Part shown: one piece after another, positions 7,686 to 16,241 of the stretch
Position numbering within the stretch: position 1 is the first letter of the stretch
How the letters are laid out: every line of letters starts with the position of its first letter
Source of the DNA: Croceibacterium segetis
Lineage (GTDB): Bacteria > Pseudomonadota > Alphaproteobacteria > Sphingomonadales > Sphingomonadaceae
Direction: 5' to 3'
NCBI RefSeq assembly: GCF_011320115.1
Contig: NZ_JAANOZ010000020.1
Coordinates: forward strand, 1 to 39,318
Length of the DNA: 39,318 bases
Notes under the pieces: model-generated
The model's database searches: none
Told to the model about the DNA's origin: nothing
What the model saw: only the letters and a program-made list of their open reading frames with translations
Program-made: the position numbers and the translations under genes

Positions 7686-7712
7686 ACTCGAGGCATTGAA
7701 TAGTCCTCGAGT
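7686..7712. promoter_or_regulatory. Perfect 8-bp inverted repeat ahead of the DUF2235 gene
   Basis: ACTCGAGG (7686-7693) and CCTCGAGT (7705-7712) are exact inverse complements around an 11-bp AT-rich centre, 30 bp before the ATG at 7742. It could be an operator or a leader hairpin. Confidence 0.4.
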
Positions 7713-7741
7713 TCGGTCGGACCCGGGCATGGGAGCGACAG

Positions 7742-9170
7742 ATGGTTCAGACTGCCCAGCAAGTTGCCCAAGAAGTCAACGTACATGCCCCCGGCCCGCA
7801 CAAGCGGCTGGTTTTCTGCTTCGATGGCACGTGGAACAGGCTCGATGCTTCCACTCCGACGAACGTGGTCATCACCGCCGAGAGCGTCCTTCCCATGGCC
7901 GACGATGGCACGGCCCAGGGCAATCTTTTATGACGAAGGAGTCGGCACGGGTCGTTTCGACCATCTGCGCGGCGGCTTGTTCGGTTTGGGCGTGGTGGAC
8001 AAGCTCGGCGATGCCTATCGTTTCCTCACCTTCAACTACACTCCTGGCGACGAGATTTTCGTTTTCGGCTTCTCTCGTGGGGCTTTCACGGCTCGCTCCT
8101 TTGTTGGCATGCTGCGCAATTGCGGTGTTCTCTCTCGATCGAAGGCAGGCCGGATCAAGGACGCCATCGAGCACTATCGGAGCCGCGACCCCAAGCGTGG
8201 TCCGGACACGATTGAGAGCCTCAAGTTTCGCGCCGAAGTGTCAGGGAGCGTCGTCGTAAACCAAGACGAGGATGAATGGCGGGTGATAAATGTGCCCGGT
8301 TATATCCGGGGATCAACAGCCGTCCTGAGAGTCCGTTATCTCGGAGTGTGGGACACGGTCGGCGCGCTGGGAGTTCCGAGTCGTTACCGTTTGCTCAGCT
8401 TCTTCAATCGCAAGTTCCAGTTCCACGATACGAATCTCTCCTCAATCGTTGAGATGGGGCGCCACGCGGTTGCCATCGATGAGCGGCGAGAGGACTTCAC
8501 GCCGACGCTGTGGTCAAATCTCGACGATTTGAATCGGAGAATGGGCAAGGACCCCGATAGCTCGTTGGCCCCATATCAGGAGCGATGGTTTCCCGGCGTC
8601 CACTGCGGGGTTGGTGGTGGAGGCGATTTTCGCGGCCTCTCCGACCAGGCGTTGATCTGGATTTGGGAGGGCGCGCAGCGGGCCGGCTTGGCGCTGGACG
8701 CTTCGCCGGGATCGCGAATTTATGATCTCGCACCCAACTTCCTCGACAGAATTTCGCCATTCGACCTTAGCCATCTCAGCTGGTTCGCAAGGCTCAAAGA
8801 GCAAATCATGAGCACTACCTGGCTCAAGGCGAATCGGCTCGGCCCCAGCGTGCTGCGCGACGTGTCAGTCTCGGCCCATAGGCGCTGGCTGGCCGACCCC
8901 GCGACGCTGAGGGACGGCAATGGCCCCTATCGCCCGCCACCGCTGATGAAGTTCTCCGCCCAGCTCGATCAAGCGGTAGATGATTTCGTGCTGCCAGTTG
9001 CCGGCACTTACAGGATTGTCTGCGTAGAGCCCGGCGACACCCTCGGCACCATCGCGGCGAATGCGCTTGGCGACAAGAAGCGCTGGCGGGAGGTTTATGC
9101 CATCAATCGAGACATCTTGGATGATGCGGATCACATCTTTCCCGGACAGACTCTTCGCGTCCCCAACTGA
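7742..9170 (+). pseudogene. DUF2235 (Tle1-like lipase fold) protein with C-terminal LysM; frameshifted as read
   Basis: The frame from ATG 7742 encodes the family's N-terminal box KRLVFCFDGTWN and stops at 7931-7933. The rest lies in the +1 frame from FYDEGVGTG to the stop at 9170. Removing one A near 7922 (CAGGGCAATC to CAGGGCATC) would join them as ...AQGIFYDEGVGT, about 475 aa. The second part has the nucleophile elbow GFSRGAF, the Asp motif GVWDTVGA and WFPGVHCGVGGGG, where the usual HSDVGGG has Gly for Asp. In DUF2235 phospholipases these form the alpha/beta-hydrolase active site. The last 55 residues (VEPGDTLGTIA, IFPGQTLRVP) are a LysM domain. DUF2235 proteins are often secretion-system effectors; LysM could tether it to peptidoglycan or to the injection system. 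Mutation versus sequencing error is undecided. Confidence 0.75.
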
Positions 9171-9305
9171 ACGAGCTCTGCGCCGTTCCGTCCTTAGCTT
9201 TCTGCTGAGCCCAGTGGAGCGAAGGCGCGGCTTTCTTCTTCGCTGGAAGTACCCGAACCGGTACCCCAATTGCGCAGATCTGAGTTCGAATGGCCTGGAT
9301 CGCTA

Positions 9306-10031
9306 CTAGCGAAGTGGATCACCCGCGGTCCCGAGCGCGAAGATCGCCTGCGGGCCTCTCATGTTCGCCTGATGTGGCGTGTCATCCGTAAGTTGCCGGC
9401 CAATCGCGCTGCGCCGCGACAAGTCGAACTTGCCCAGGATGGCGTGGACGTGATTCTTCACGGTGGCTGGGCTTATCGAGAGTTCGCGGGCAATTTGCTT
9501 ATTCGAAAGCCCCTCAGCGACCATTTGCGCGACTTCTCCCTCGCGTTCGGTCAGCCGTTCGTGCCGTCGGGGCTCGGTCGCACGGGCGATCGCGGCGAAC
9601 CGGTCGAGCAATTGTGCCGTCAGTGCAGGCGGACAGATGCTCAAGCCTTTCACGGCGATCGACACAGCTTCTGTAATCGCATCGACCGAACCGTCTTCTC
9701 CGACGAACGCGCGCACGCCGGCGCGGGCGCAAGCCAGCGCATCCTCGACGCCGTCGACCCCGAAGGCGACGATCTTGATGTCAGGACGTATGGCCAGCAG
9801 TTCGCACGCCTGGCTCGAGGCCCGACGACGGGTGGTGTCGAGCACGACGACATCGACCTCTTCTTGCGTCACAAGCGCCAACGCTGTCTCCACGCCGACC
9901 GCACCGAGAACATGGAACCGCCCAGTGCGTACGAGAGCGCTCTCGATGCCTTCTCGGAGCAGCGCGACATCCCCGACGACCAATAGGGTGGGAAGATCCG
10001 GCGTTCGCAAACTTTGCTGTCCTAACGACAT
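9306..10031 (-). CDS. NarL/FixJ-family response regulator
   Basis: 241 aa from ATG 10031, preceded by GGAGGG; ATG 10100 is an alternative. Residues about 13-125 form a receiver domain with Asp65 as the phospho-acceptor (VDVVVLDTTRRR), though the usual first acidic pair is reduced to one Asp (VVGDVALLREG). Residues about 170-215 are a LuxR-type helix-turn-helix: LTEREGEVAQMVAEGLSNKQ and SISPATVKNHVHAILGKF. No partner kinase gene is in the window. It is divergent from the receiver-like gene at 10508 and from the eCIS operon, with a 476-bp regulatory gap, so it is a natural candidate to control them. It converges on the DUF2235 gene. Confidence 0.85.
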   Translation of the reverse strand: MSLGQQSLRTPDLPTLLVVGDVALLREGIESALVRTGRFHVLGAVGVETALALVTQEEVDVVVLDTTRRRASSQACELLAIRPDIKIVAFGVDGVEDALACARAGVRAFVGEDGSVDAITEAVSIAVKGLSICPPALTAQLLDRFAAIARATEPRRHERLTEREGEVAQMVAEGLSNKQIARELSISPATVKNHVHAILGKFDLSRRSAIGRQLTDDTPHQANMRGPQAIFALGTAGDPLR

Positions 10032-10224
10032 GCGCCCTCCGAAAACGGCAACGCCCCCGGTTAAGTACCGAGGTGATACGCTGCGAAAATTTCCGATCAA
10101 TGGCAGTCCGCCGATAGCGATTTATACTCATGCTTTGTCCCGGCACGCGAGTCATGTCGGCGGCTAATTGCGGTGAATCGCACGATTTGAACGGTGACCT
10201 GAGTGCTAATGAAACTAGTAAATA

Positions 10225-10236
10225 GTTAAGGTTAAC
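10225..10236. promoter_or_regulatory. GTTAA-GG-TTAAC palindrome in an AT-rich promoter region
   Basis: In an otherwise GC-rich window, 10200-10262 is clearly AT-rich, as expected for a promoter between divergent genes. A perfect palindrome with 5-bp arms lies at 10225-10236. It could be a regulator site or part of the core promoters. Confidence 0.35.
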
Positions 10237-10289
10237 AGCGATTTTATTGCGTTATTTAGTTCGAGCCTTCGGGCAACGCAGTTCTCAGT

Positions 10290-10412
10290 AGACCGTTCGG
10301 TCTAATGCCCGCTTGCTCGGCCCATGCCGAGACATGGGCCGTTTCGGCGATCCGTACGGCCGGGTCCATTCGTCGATGCACCCGCCCAAACGTGGACCGT
10401 TTCGACCGGTCC
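10290..10412. promoter_or_regulatory. Cluster of inverted repeats with a repeated CCGTTTCG core
   Basis: Three related sequences occur upstream of 10508: AGACCGTTCGGTCT (10290-10303, perfect palindrome), GGGCCGTTTCGGC (from 10337) and GGACCGTTTCGAC (10394-10406), the last lying inside the inverted pair GGACCG/CGGTCC (10394-10412). A stronger hairpin with 9-bp arms, CGGCCCATG/CATGGGCCG, lies at 10318-10341. The recurrence of one core suggests operators for a regulator, or an elaborate mRNA leader. Confidence 0.4.
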
Positions 10413-10507
10413 GGCACGGGCCGATATCCGGGACATGCGGTTCATGGCGTGCCGCCGACGGGGAGTGTTAGCACTTTGCCACGGCGTGCTTTCGCGTCCG
10501 GGAGGGA

Positions 10508-10864
10508 ATGCCGGTGATACTTGTCGAAATCGACAACATGCCGTCGCTCCTGCGCTCGATCGTTCGTTCGGCGCTCGAATCGCAGGGGGATCTCGACGTG
10601 GTGTACAAGTCGGCGGACGAGTTGGCTGACGCGCCCGAGATGGTGGACGTGGTCATCGTCTCCGCGGATCGCGAAAAACTTGGCCGCATTCCTCTAGCAA
10701 CCTTGGTCGGCGAGAATTCACCGCGCGTCGTGACGCTTTCCGCGGACGGTCACTCGGCCTCGATTCTTCGGCTCACGGCCGAAAACAGCCGGATCGACGC
10801 GACATCCGATCTCTCGAACGTCGTGCGCCAGGCCGCGCTGGGACGGCGGCGGGCGAGCCACTGA
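10508..10864 (+). CDS. Orphan receiver-like regulatory protein lacking the phospho-Asp
   Basis: 118 aa from ATG 10508, with GGGAGG at 10499-10504. The pattern follows a response-regulator receiver: strand and acidic residues VILVEIDNMPSLLRSIVRSA, a central hydrophobic strand VDVVIVSADREKLG and a later strand PRVVTLSADG. The position where the phospho-Asp should end strand 3 holds Ser (VIVSADRE), so it is probably not phosphorylated. There is no output domain. It is the first plus-strand gene before the eCIS operon (gap of 49 bp) and may be a small phosphorylation-independent regulator or adaptor; this is inference. Confidence 0.6.
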   Translation: MPVILVEIDNMPSLLRSIVRSALESQGDLDVVYKSADELADAPEMVDVVIVSADREKLGRIPLATLVGENSPRVVTLSADGHSASILRLTAENSRIDATSDLSNVVRQAALGRRRASH

Positions 10865-10913
10865 TGCGCTTCGCCTTCACACTTGTGGCGGGCCGCCGGA
10901 ACGAAAGCGGTTC

Positions 10914-11525
10914 ATGGCGCAGCTGACCGCCATTCACGACGTCGGCGAAAGCATCGCCTTGCTCCTCCAGCGGCGCCGGGCCCTGCTCGCGGCTTCGGGG
11001 CAGCTAGGTCCGGTCCCCGCCTCCGAAGCGATCGTCCACCGCCCCTTGAGCGAGATTTCGGCGGCTACGCCACCGAGCTCAGGACTCTCGATCAGCTGCT
11101 TTCACATCGGATATTCCGAACATGCGCCGGCGAGAAGCGCGGTGCGCGATCCGGCGACCGCGCACGGCATTTCCCTTGAGCTCCGCTATCTGTTGGCCAG
11201 CTGGAGCTCGACCGCAGCGGCCGAGCTCGCGTTTCTCGGTTGGGTGATGCTCGAGCTCAGTCGGCACCCGATCCTGGACCGAAGCATGCTGGTCAATCCG
11301 GACAACTGGGACCGGGGCGAGACGCTTCAGATCGCACCGGAAGAGGCATCCGCCGAAGAGCTGTTCCGCATTTGGGATGCGCTAAAGCAGAAGTACCGCC
11401 TTGCGGCCCTGTTCCGGGTTCGGGTCGTCCGCATCGGCTACGGCCCCGCCGCCGACGGGCCACCCGTTGTCGCTTCGCGCCTGCAGTTCGAACACGGCGA
11501 GATCGAACTGGGAGGGGTGGTATGA
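10914..11525 (+). CDS. eCIS DUF4255 (Pvc16/Afp16-type) tail-terminator protein
   Basis: 203 aa. The sequence fits the DUF4255/Pvc16 N-terminal family: a helical start IHDVGESIALLLQRRR, strands containing ISCFHIGYSEHAPAR, then LELRYLLASWSS, a hallmark block in which a soluble tail-end protein packs on the sheath and tube end, followed by AELAFLGWVMLELSRHPIL. Members of this family (Afp16, Pvc16) form the terminal cap of contractile injection systems and set or seal the tube end. The start at ATG 10914 (MAQLTAIHD) fits the family. The stop overlaps the next ATG (ATGA at 11522-11525). It heads the structural operon, as in many eCIS clusters where afp16 precedes the sheath. Confidence 0.8.
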   Translation: MAQLTAIHDVGESIALLLQRRRALLAASGQLGPVPASEAIVHRPLSEISAATPPSSGLSISCFHIGYSEHAPARSAVRDPATAHGISLELRYLLASWSSTAAAELAFLGWVMLELSRHPILDRSMLVNPDNWDRGETLQIAPEEASAEELFRIWDALKQKYRLAALFRVRVVRIGYGPAADGPPVVASRLQFEHGEIELGGVV

Positions 11526-12328
11526 CGATGATGGTATCGCCCGATCTCCTCGACCGCCGCGCTCTCGCTCTCGTGGCGCTGGTCGATCCGTTCGGCCGGG
11601 CGCTGACCGGGCCGGCGCGTCTCACCGGCGAGGGCTTGCGTACCGTTGCCAAGCCCGGCGGCCGCTGGGCCCTGCTCGCCGCCGCGGGTCTCGAGGCCCA
11701 TGTCGGCGCCTTCGACGCGGCCCCGACGACGCCGGCGCGGGGCTCGATCGCCTGCACCATCGACATCAAACCGTTCGACCGCGCGCTGGCCCCGCGTCGC
11801 GCGGCCGTTCCGCTCCCGCGCGACCCGGACCCGGCGCATAAAAGCCAGGCCGGCAGCTTGTTCCAGCCGATCGTGGTGACCCTGTACCCCGGGTCGACCA
11901 TGCCGATCCCACCGACCTCGGCTGGGGTGAGGGTCACCGTGCGCAAGCGCGGCGACGGCCGGCGGGTGGCGAACGCGCTGGTGCGGGTGAGAAGCAACAA
12001 CGGGCAGTTTTCCGCCCAGGCAGTCAGCGACGCCACCGGCGAAGCGCTCGTAATCGTGCCGAACTTTCCGCTGGCGTTCACCGGCAACGGCGGGTCGGTT
12101 GCCGACACCTTGCCGGCCAAGGCGACCGCCGTCGCCGATCCGGACAAGGCAGTGCTCGTCGCCGACCAGGACCTCGCGGCGGCGCGGGCGCGGGCAGCCC
12201 TGGCCGACGGCAATTTTCCCGACCCCGATGCCCTGGCCGCCGCTTTCCCGGCGCCCGCGTCAGGGACCAACGTCCAGCTTTCCGTCCGGGCAATCGCCAC
12301 GGCCGACGTCGAATGGCGCGCGCCGTGA
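11522..12328 (+). CDS. eCIS-associated protein with an Ig-like/carboxypeptidase-regulatory-like domain
   Basis: 268 aa from ATG 11522, translationally coupled to the DUF4255 gene; the longer frame from 11240 is antisense-like Arg-rich sequence. Residues 1-65 (MTMMVSPDLLDRRALALVAL) precede a Pro/Ala linker. Residues about 135-200 look like a beta-sandwich of the carboxypeptidase-regulatory or Big type: VRVTVRKRGDGRRVANALVR followed by a strand-turn-strand SDATGEALVIVPNF. The C-terminus ends in another strand LSVRAIATADVEW. Genes of this type sit between the terminator and the sheath in some eCIS loci; a structural decoration or assembly role is likely, but the family has no assigned function that I can state. 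Confidence 0.6.
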   Translation: MTMMVSPDLLDRRALALVALVDPFGRALTGPARLTGEGLRTVAKPGGRWALLAAAGLEAHVGAFDAAPTTPARGSIACTIDIKPFDRALAPRRAAVPLPRDPDPAHKSQAGSLFQPIVVTLYPGSTMPIPPTSAGVRVTVRKRGDGRRVANALVRVRSNNGQFSAQAVSDATGEALVIVPNFPLAFTGNGGSVADTLPAKATAVADPDKAVLVADQDLAAARARAALADGNFPDPDALAAAFPAPASGTNVQLSVRAIATADVEWRAP

Positions 12329-12382
12329 CCGGACAGCCACTCTCCCCCCGCCCGCGTGCGGGCAACTCGCAGGAGCTGTTTC

Positions 12383-14101
12383 ATGGCTGAATATCTTGCC
12401 CCAGGCGTGTTCGTCGAGGAGACGAGTTTCCGCGCCAAGTCGATCGAGGGCGTCGGCACCAGCACGGCGGCGTTCGTCGGCCTCACCTCGCGCGGGCCGC
12501 GCGCCGGGCAACCGGGCGACCCCACCCCCGCGCTGCTGACATCGTTTGTCGATTTCGAGCGCATCTACGGCGGGATCGACGACCTGCGAATAAGCGACGC
12601 GCCGGTGATCAACTACCTTGCGCACGCGGCGCGAGCGTTCTTCAACAACGGCGGCGGACGGCTCTATGTCGCGCGAGTTCTTGCCGCCGGCGCCGCTGCA
12701 GCATCCGCGACGGTCAATCCGACGGCGGCCAACAACAAGAAGGTCACCTTCGCTGCCCGCACCGCAGGTGGTGCCCGCCTGGCGGGGACCGACGCGAATT
12801 TCCGGGTGGTGGTGACCGAGAACTCTCTGGCCACGACCAAGCAGCTGGCCCTGAAGCAGCCGCCGGGTACGACGATCAAGACCCCGGCGGGGGGCGCCAA
12901 CTTCGAATACTACGTCCTTGGTCGGCCGGCCGCCGAAGGTCCCAAGTTCGCCGCCCTGGCGGACGGCGACGCGTGCGAGATCATCACTCTGAACGCCGAG
13001 GTCTCCGACCCCACCGGCCCGGTCTACGAGGCCAGCGGGCTCGGCCTCGACCCCTCGCACAGCCGCTATATCGGTTTGGTCATGGGCGCGTCGCCGCCGC
13101 AGTTGCGCGATCGCCTGACGAACCCGGTGATGGTGACGATCGGCTCCGCCGCCGCCGCCGGCGATCTTCATGACATCCTGAACAAGGTCGACGGCCCGAT
13201 CGATCTCAAGGGTGGCAGCGATGGAACGGGCGATCCCGCGGGATACGAGGAGGCGCTCGACGCGCTCCAGGCGCTCGAGGACATTTCGATTATCGCCGCG
13301 CCGGGCCTTTCGACGTTCGCCAATATCGCGGCCGACGTCCATCAGAAGCTGATCGGACATGCCGAAGCGCCGCGCGCCTACCGCATCGCGGTGCTTGAAA
13401 CGCCCCCGGACAAGGAGCCCGGGGAGATCGTCGATCTCAAGGGCAAGATCGATAGCACCAAGGCGGCGCTTTATTATCCGTGGATCTCGGTAGCGAACCC
13501 GGCAGCGGCGACCGATCCGACCCAGCAGACGATCATCGACCTGCCGCCGTCCGGCCACGTCTGCGGTATCTACGCGCGCACCGACATTCAGCGCGGCGTG
13601 TGGAAGGCTCCGGCCAACGAAACGGTGACCGGGGCGATCGGCCTGCAGCGGGCGATCTCCTTCGGCGAGCAGGAACGCCTGAACCCGCTGGGAATAAACT
13701 GCATTCGCGCGCTGCCCAATCGCGGCATCCGAGTGTGGGGCGCACGCACGATCAGCTCCGACCCAGAATGGAAGTACGTCAATATCCGGCGTTACTTCAT
13801 CTACCTGGAGAACTCGATCGACCGGGGCACCCAGTGGGCGGTGTTCGAGCCCAACGGCGAGCGGCTGTGGGCGAACATCCGCACTACCGTGGCGGATTTT
13901 CTCTACAACGAATGGGTCAACGGCGCGCTGCTCGGCTCGACTCCGAAAGAGGCGTTCTTCGTCCAATGCGATCGCTCGACGATGACCCAGAACGACCTCG
14001 ATAACGGCCGACTGATCTGCCTGATCGGCGTCGCCGCGATCAAGCCCGCCGAATTCGTCATCTTCCGCATCGGCCAGAAAACCGCCGACGCGCGCGGTTG
14101 A
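12383..14101 (+). CDS. eCIS contractile sheath protein (major)
   Basis: 572 aa. ATG 12383 is preferred over 12356 because GGAG lies at 12372-12375 and the protein then starts with the family signature AEYLAPGVFVEETSF. The N-terminus forms the arm used in the sheath mesh (KSIEGVGTSTAAFVGLTSRG). The central part has a variable domain. The C-terminal third is the conserved sheath domain: INCIRALPNRGIRVWGARTI, then WKYVNIRRYFIYLENSI, and a C-terminal arm YNEWVNGALLGSTPKEAFFV, ending in QCDRSTMTQNDLDNGRLICL. It polymerises as hexameric rings around the tube and contracts to drive it outward. Next to the tube gene with a 14-bp gap. Confidence 0.95.
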   Translation: MAEYLAPGVFVEETSFRAKSIEGVGTSTAAFVGLTSRGPRAGQPGDPTPALLTSFVDFERIYGGIDDLRISDAPVINYLAHAARAFFNNGGGRLYVARVLAAGAAAASATVNPTAANNKKVTFAARTAGGARLAGTDANFRVVVTENSLATTKQLALKQPPGTTIKTPAGGANFEYYVLGRPAAEGPKFAALADGDACEIITLNAEVSDPTGPVYEASGLGLDPSHSRYIGLVMGASPPQLRDRLTNPVMVTIGSAAAAGDLHDILNKVDGPIDLKGGSDGTGDPAGYEEALDALQALEDISIIAAPGLSTFANIAADVHQKLIGHAEAPRAYRIAVLETPPDKEPGEIVDLKGKIDSTKAALYYPWISVANPAAATDPTQQTIIDLPPSGHVCGIYARTDIQRGVWKAPANETVTGAIGLQRAISFGEQERLNPLGINCIRALPNRGIRVWGARTISSDPEWKYVNIRRYFIYLENSIDRGTQWAVFEPNGERLWANIRTTVADFLYNEWVNGALLGSTPKEAFFVQCDRSTMTQNDLDNGRLICLIGVAAIKPAEFVIFRIGQKTADARG

Positions 14102-14115
14102 GGAGGTAATCCGAC

Positions 14116-14571
14116 ATGCCTACACGCGACACGCCTTTCGGTGCCTACAACTTCCTGGTGGAGTTCGACGGCAACGAGGCATCGAACTCCGCTCTCGGCG
14201 GCTTTTCCGACGTCTCGGGCCTCGGCGCCGAGATCACCCTGATGGAATATCGCCAGGGCAACGACCGCGAGAACCGCGTCCGCAAGATCCCGGCTCTGCA
14301 CAAGGCCAGCGACGTGACCCTGAAGCGCGGCATCATGGGCCTGACCAACTTCTGGCAATGGGTGAGCATCACGCGGGTCGACCCGACTCACAAGCGCAAC
14401 GTGTCCATCGCGCTGCAGGACGAGGTCGGCAACCCGATCATGAAATGGCGGCTGATCAACGCCCGGCCGATGAAGTGGACCGGGCCGACCCTGGCCGCCA
14501 AGGGGGCGAGCGATGTCGCCATGGAGGAGCTCGTGCTCGCCTCCGAAGGCATCGAGATGGAAGAGGTCTGA
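14116..14571 (+). CDS. eCIS inner tube protein (Afp1/Pvc1-type)
   Basis: 151 aa, the usual size of CIS tube proteins (T4 gp19 / Hcp fold). Conserved blocks are PFGAYNFLVEFDG near the N-terminus, the sheet-forming GGFSDVSGLGAEI, then DVTLKRGIMGL and W-x-W in FWQWVS, and a C-terminal sheet MEELVLASEGIEME. The protein stacks as hexameric rings inside the sheath to form the rigid syringe. It lies between the two sheath genes, with 14 bp on each side. This and the sheath are the most reliable anchors of the system. Confidence 0.95.
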   Translation: MPTRDTPFGAYNFLVEFDGNEASNSALGGFSDVSGLGAEITLMEYRQGNDRENRVRKIPALHKASDVTLKRGIMGLTNFWQWVSITRVDPTHKRNVSIALQDEVGNPIMKWRLINARPMKWTGPTLAAKGASDVAMEELVLASEGIEMEEV

Positions 14572-14585
14572 GCGGGACCTGAGCG

Positions 14586-16241
14586 ATGAGCCTGCCGGGT
14601 GTCACTTTCATTCGCCGTGAGCCGGGGCCGGCCGTGCAGCTGGGCCGGGCGGACGTCGCGCTGTTCGCAGGGCTGGTCGCGCGCGATCCGGCGGCGCTGC
14701 CCGAGCGCCTGCGCGCGTTCCTGGCCGAGGGCGGATGGGTCCCGATGACGCGGCCCGAAAGCGGCGACAGCGCCGCCACGCTGGCGTTGCTCGGGCTGCC
14801 GGTACCGGTGGAAAGCTGGGACGAGTTCACGGCGCTCTACCGTTGGGACGGTCGCGAGGTCGAGAACGGCGCGCCGGGCACGATCCCTTCCAACCTCGGC
14901 CTGGCGGTGCGAAGCTTCTTTGCGGAAGGGGGTCGCAAGGCCTACGTCCTGCGCACCGGCGATCCGCTGCCGCTGGTCGATTTCTCGGTAACCGAACAGG
15001 CCTTCGTGGCCGCCAAGCGCGACCTGCTTGACGGGCTCGGCAAGGCTCGGCTCGGCCAGGAGGGGCTGGAGCGCCTGCCGCTGCTGCCGGGCTTCGCCGA
15101 GCCGGACAACGATCCGGACCCGTCGCACCGTGAGACATGGACCGGCGCCGCAGCCCTGTTCGGGATCGAGGACGTCGCGATGCTGCTGCTTCCCGACCTT
15201 GTCGAGCTTTGCGCCGGGCGGCCTGAGCAGGTGACCGGCGAGGCACCCCCGCCGGCGCCGGCAGAGGATTTTAAGCCCTGCGCCCCGGCGCTCCCCGCCG
15301 CCTCGCCCGACGATCGTCCGGCGATGCCCGAATGGCGGGCCCCGAGGCTGGCTCCCGCGGATTATGCCTTGTGGAGCCGCGCGCTCGGCCATGTCCTCGA
15401 CTTGCTCGGCCGGCCGCGCGGTCCATCGCACCGGCGCGACGTGATTCTGGTCGGCGCCCTGCCGCTGCCGCTCGCCAGCTCCGGCCTCGACCGGGGCGAG
15501 GAGCGTAACCCGCTCCTGCTGCTGTCGGAAAATGACGCCGTCATCCACGGCCAGACGCTGTTCTCGGCGGATCAGATCGGCAACGCCAGGCTCCAGCTGG
15601 CCTATCCATGGGTTTCGACCGAGGCTTCGAAGCTCTGCCCTGAAGGGGTGGAGTCTCCCGACGGCGTCTTCGCCGGCTTGCTGGCCAAGCAGGCCCTGGC
15701 CAAGGGCGCCTTCCACAGCGCCGCGGGGCAAGAGCCGGTGACCGTGCGCGCGACCGTGCCTACGCTCGACCTTGCGGATCTGCGCAGCAGCAGCGATCGA
15801 AGCGAGTGGCTCGGCGAACGGATTTCGCTGATCGGCCCGCGGCATGGTCGGCTTGCGCTGCTGAGCGACGCGACCATGGCCGACAGCCGTGCCTGGCGCC
15901 CGGGCGGTGTTTCGCGCCTGATGAACATCGTCCTGCGGGCCGGACGGCACCTGGGCCAGGATCAGATGTTCGAGCCCAGCGGACCGCAGCTCTGGTCGCG
16001 CCTGCGCAACCAGATGGAACGCTTTCTGGACGATCTCGCGGGCCGCGGCGCGCTCACGGCTGCCGGTGGCCAAGCGCCATACGAAGTGCGCTGCGACCGC
16101 ACGACGATGACCCAATCGGACATCGATGCCGGCCGAGCGATCATGCAGGTCGGCTTCACCGTCGCCTATCCGGTCGTGCGAATCACCGTTTCGCTGAATC
16201 TCATAGAGCCGCCGCGTACGGTTGCGAGGGAGGCCGCATGA
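14586..16241 (+). CDS. Second, divergent eCIS sheath protein
   Basis: 551 aa. Like the major sheath, the C-terminal third ends in YEVRCDRTTMTQSDIDAGRA, aligned with QCDRSTMTQNDLDNGRL of the first. It also has a N-terminal start MSLPGVTFIRRE like PGVFVEE. The middle differs: a proline-rich insertion (GEAPPPAPAEDFKPCAPALP, residues about 217-245) and a larger central domain. Two or three sheath forms exist in Afp-type systems, where the minor ones sit next to the baseplate or the cap, so I infer that this is the specialised one. ATGA overlap with the next gene at 16238-16241. Confidence 0.85.
   Translation: MSLPGVTFIRREPGPAVQLGRADVALFAGLVARDPAALPERLRAFLAEGGWVPMTRPESGDSAATLALLGLPVPVESWDEFTALYRWDGREVENGAPGTIPSNLGLAVRSFFAEGGRKAYVLRTGDPLPLVDFSVTEQAFVAAKRDLLDGLGKARLGQEGLERLPLLPGFAEPDNDPDPSHRETWTGAAALFGIEDVAMLLLPDLVELCAGRPEQVTGEAPPPAPAEDFKPCAPALPAASPDDRPAMPEWRAPRLAPADYALWSRALGHVLDLLGRPRGPSHRRDVILVGALPLPLASSGLDRGEERNPLLLLSENDAVIHGQTLFSADQIGNARLQLAYPWVSTEASKLCPEGVESPDGVFAGLLAKQALAKGAFHSAAGQEPVTVRATVPTLDLADLRSSSDRSEWLGERISLIGPRHGRLALLSDATMADSRAWRPGGVSRLMNIVLRAGRHLGQDQMFEPSGPQLWSRLRNQMERFLDDLAGRGALTAAGGQAPYEVRCDRTTMTQSDIDAGRAIMQVGFTVAYPVVRITVSLNLIEPPRTVAREAA

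Noticed and set aside
9218-9244. Possible terminator (AGCGAAG/CTTCGCT stem) between the convergent DUF2235 and LuxR genes
   Set aside because: The loop is 13 nt and no T-run follows on either strand, so it is not convincing as an intrinsic terminator.
9275-9300. GTTCGAAT that could be a tRNA T-loop
   Set aside because: The flanking bases do not pair as a T-arm and no acceptor stem or other arms are found.
12260-13966. 568-codon minus-strand frame opposite the sheath gene
   Set aside because: Antisense shadow: Arg/His/Gly-rich and lying over a clear sheath gene.
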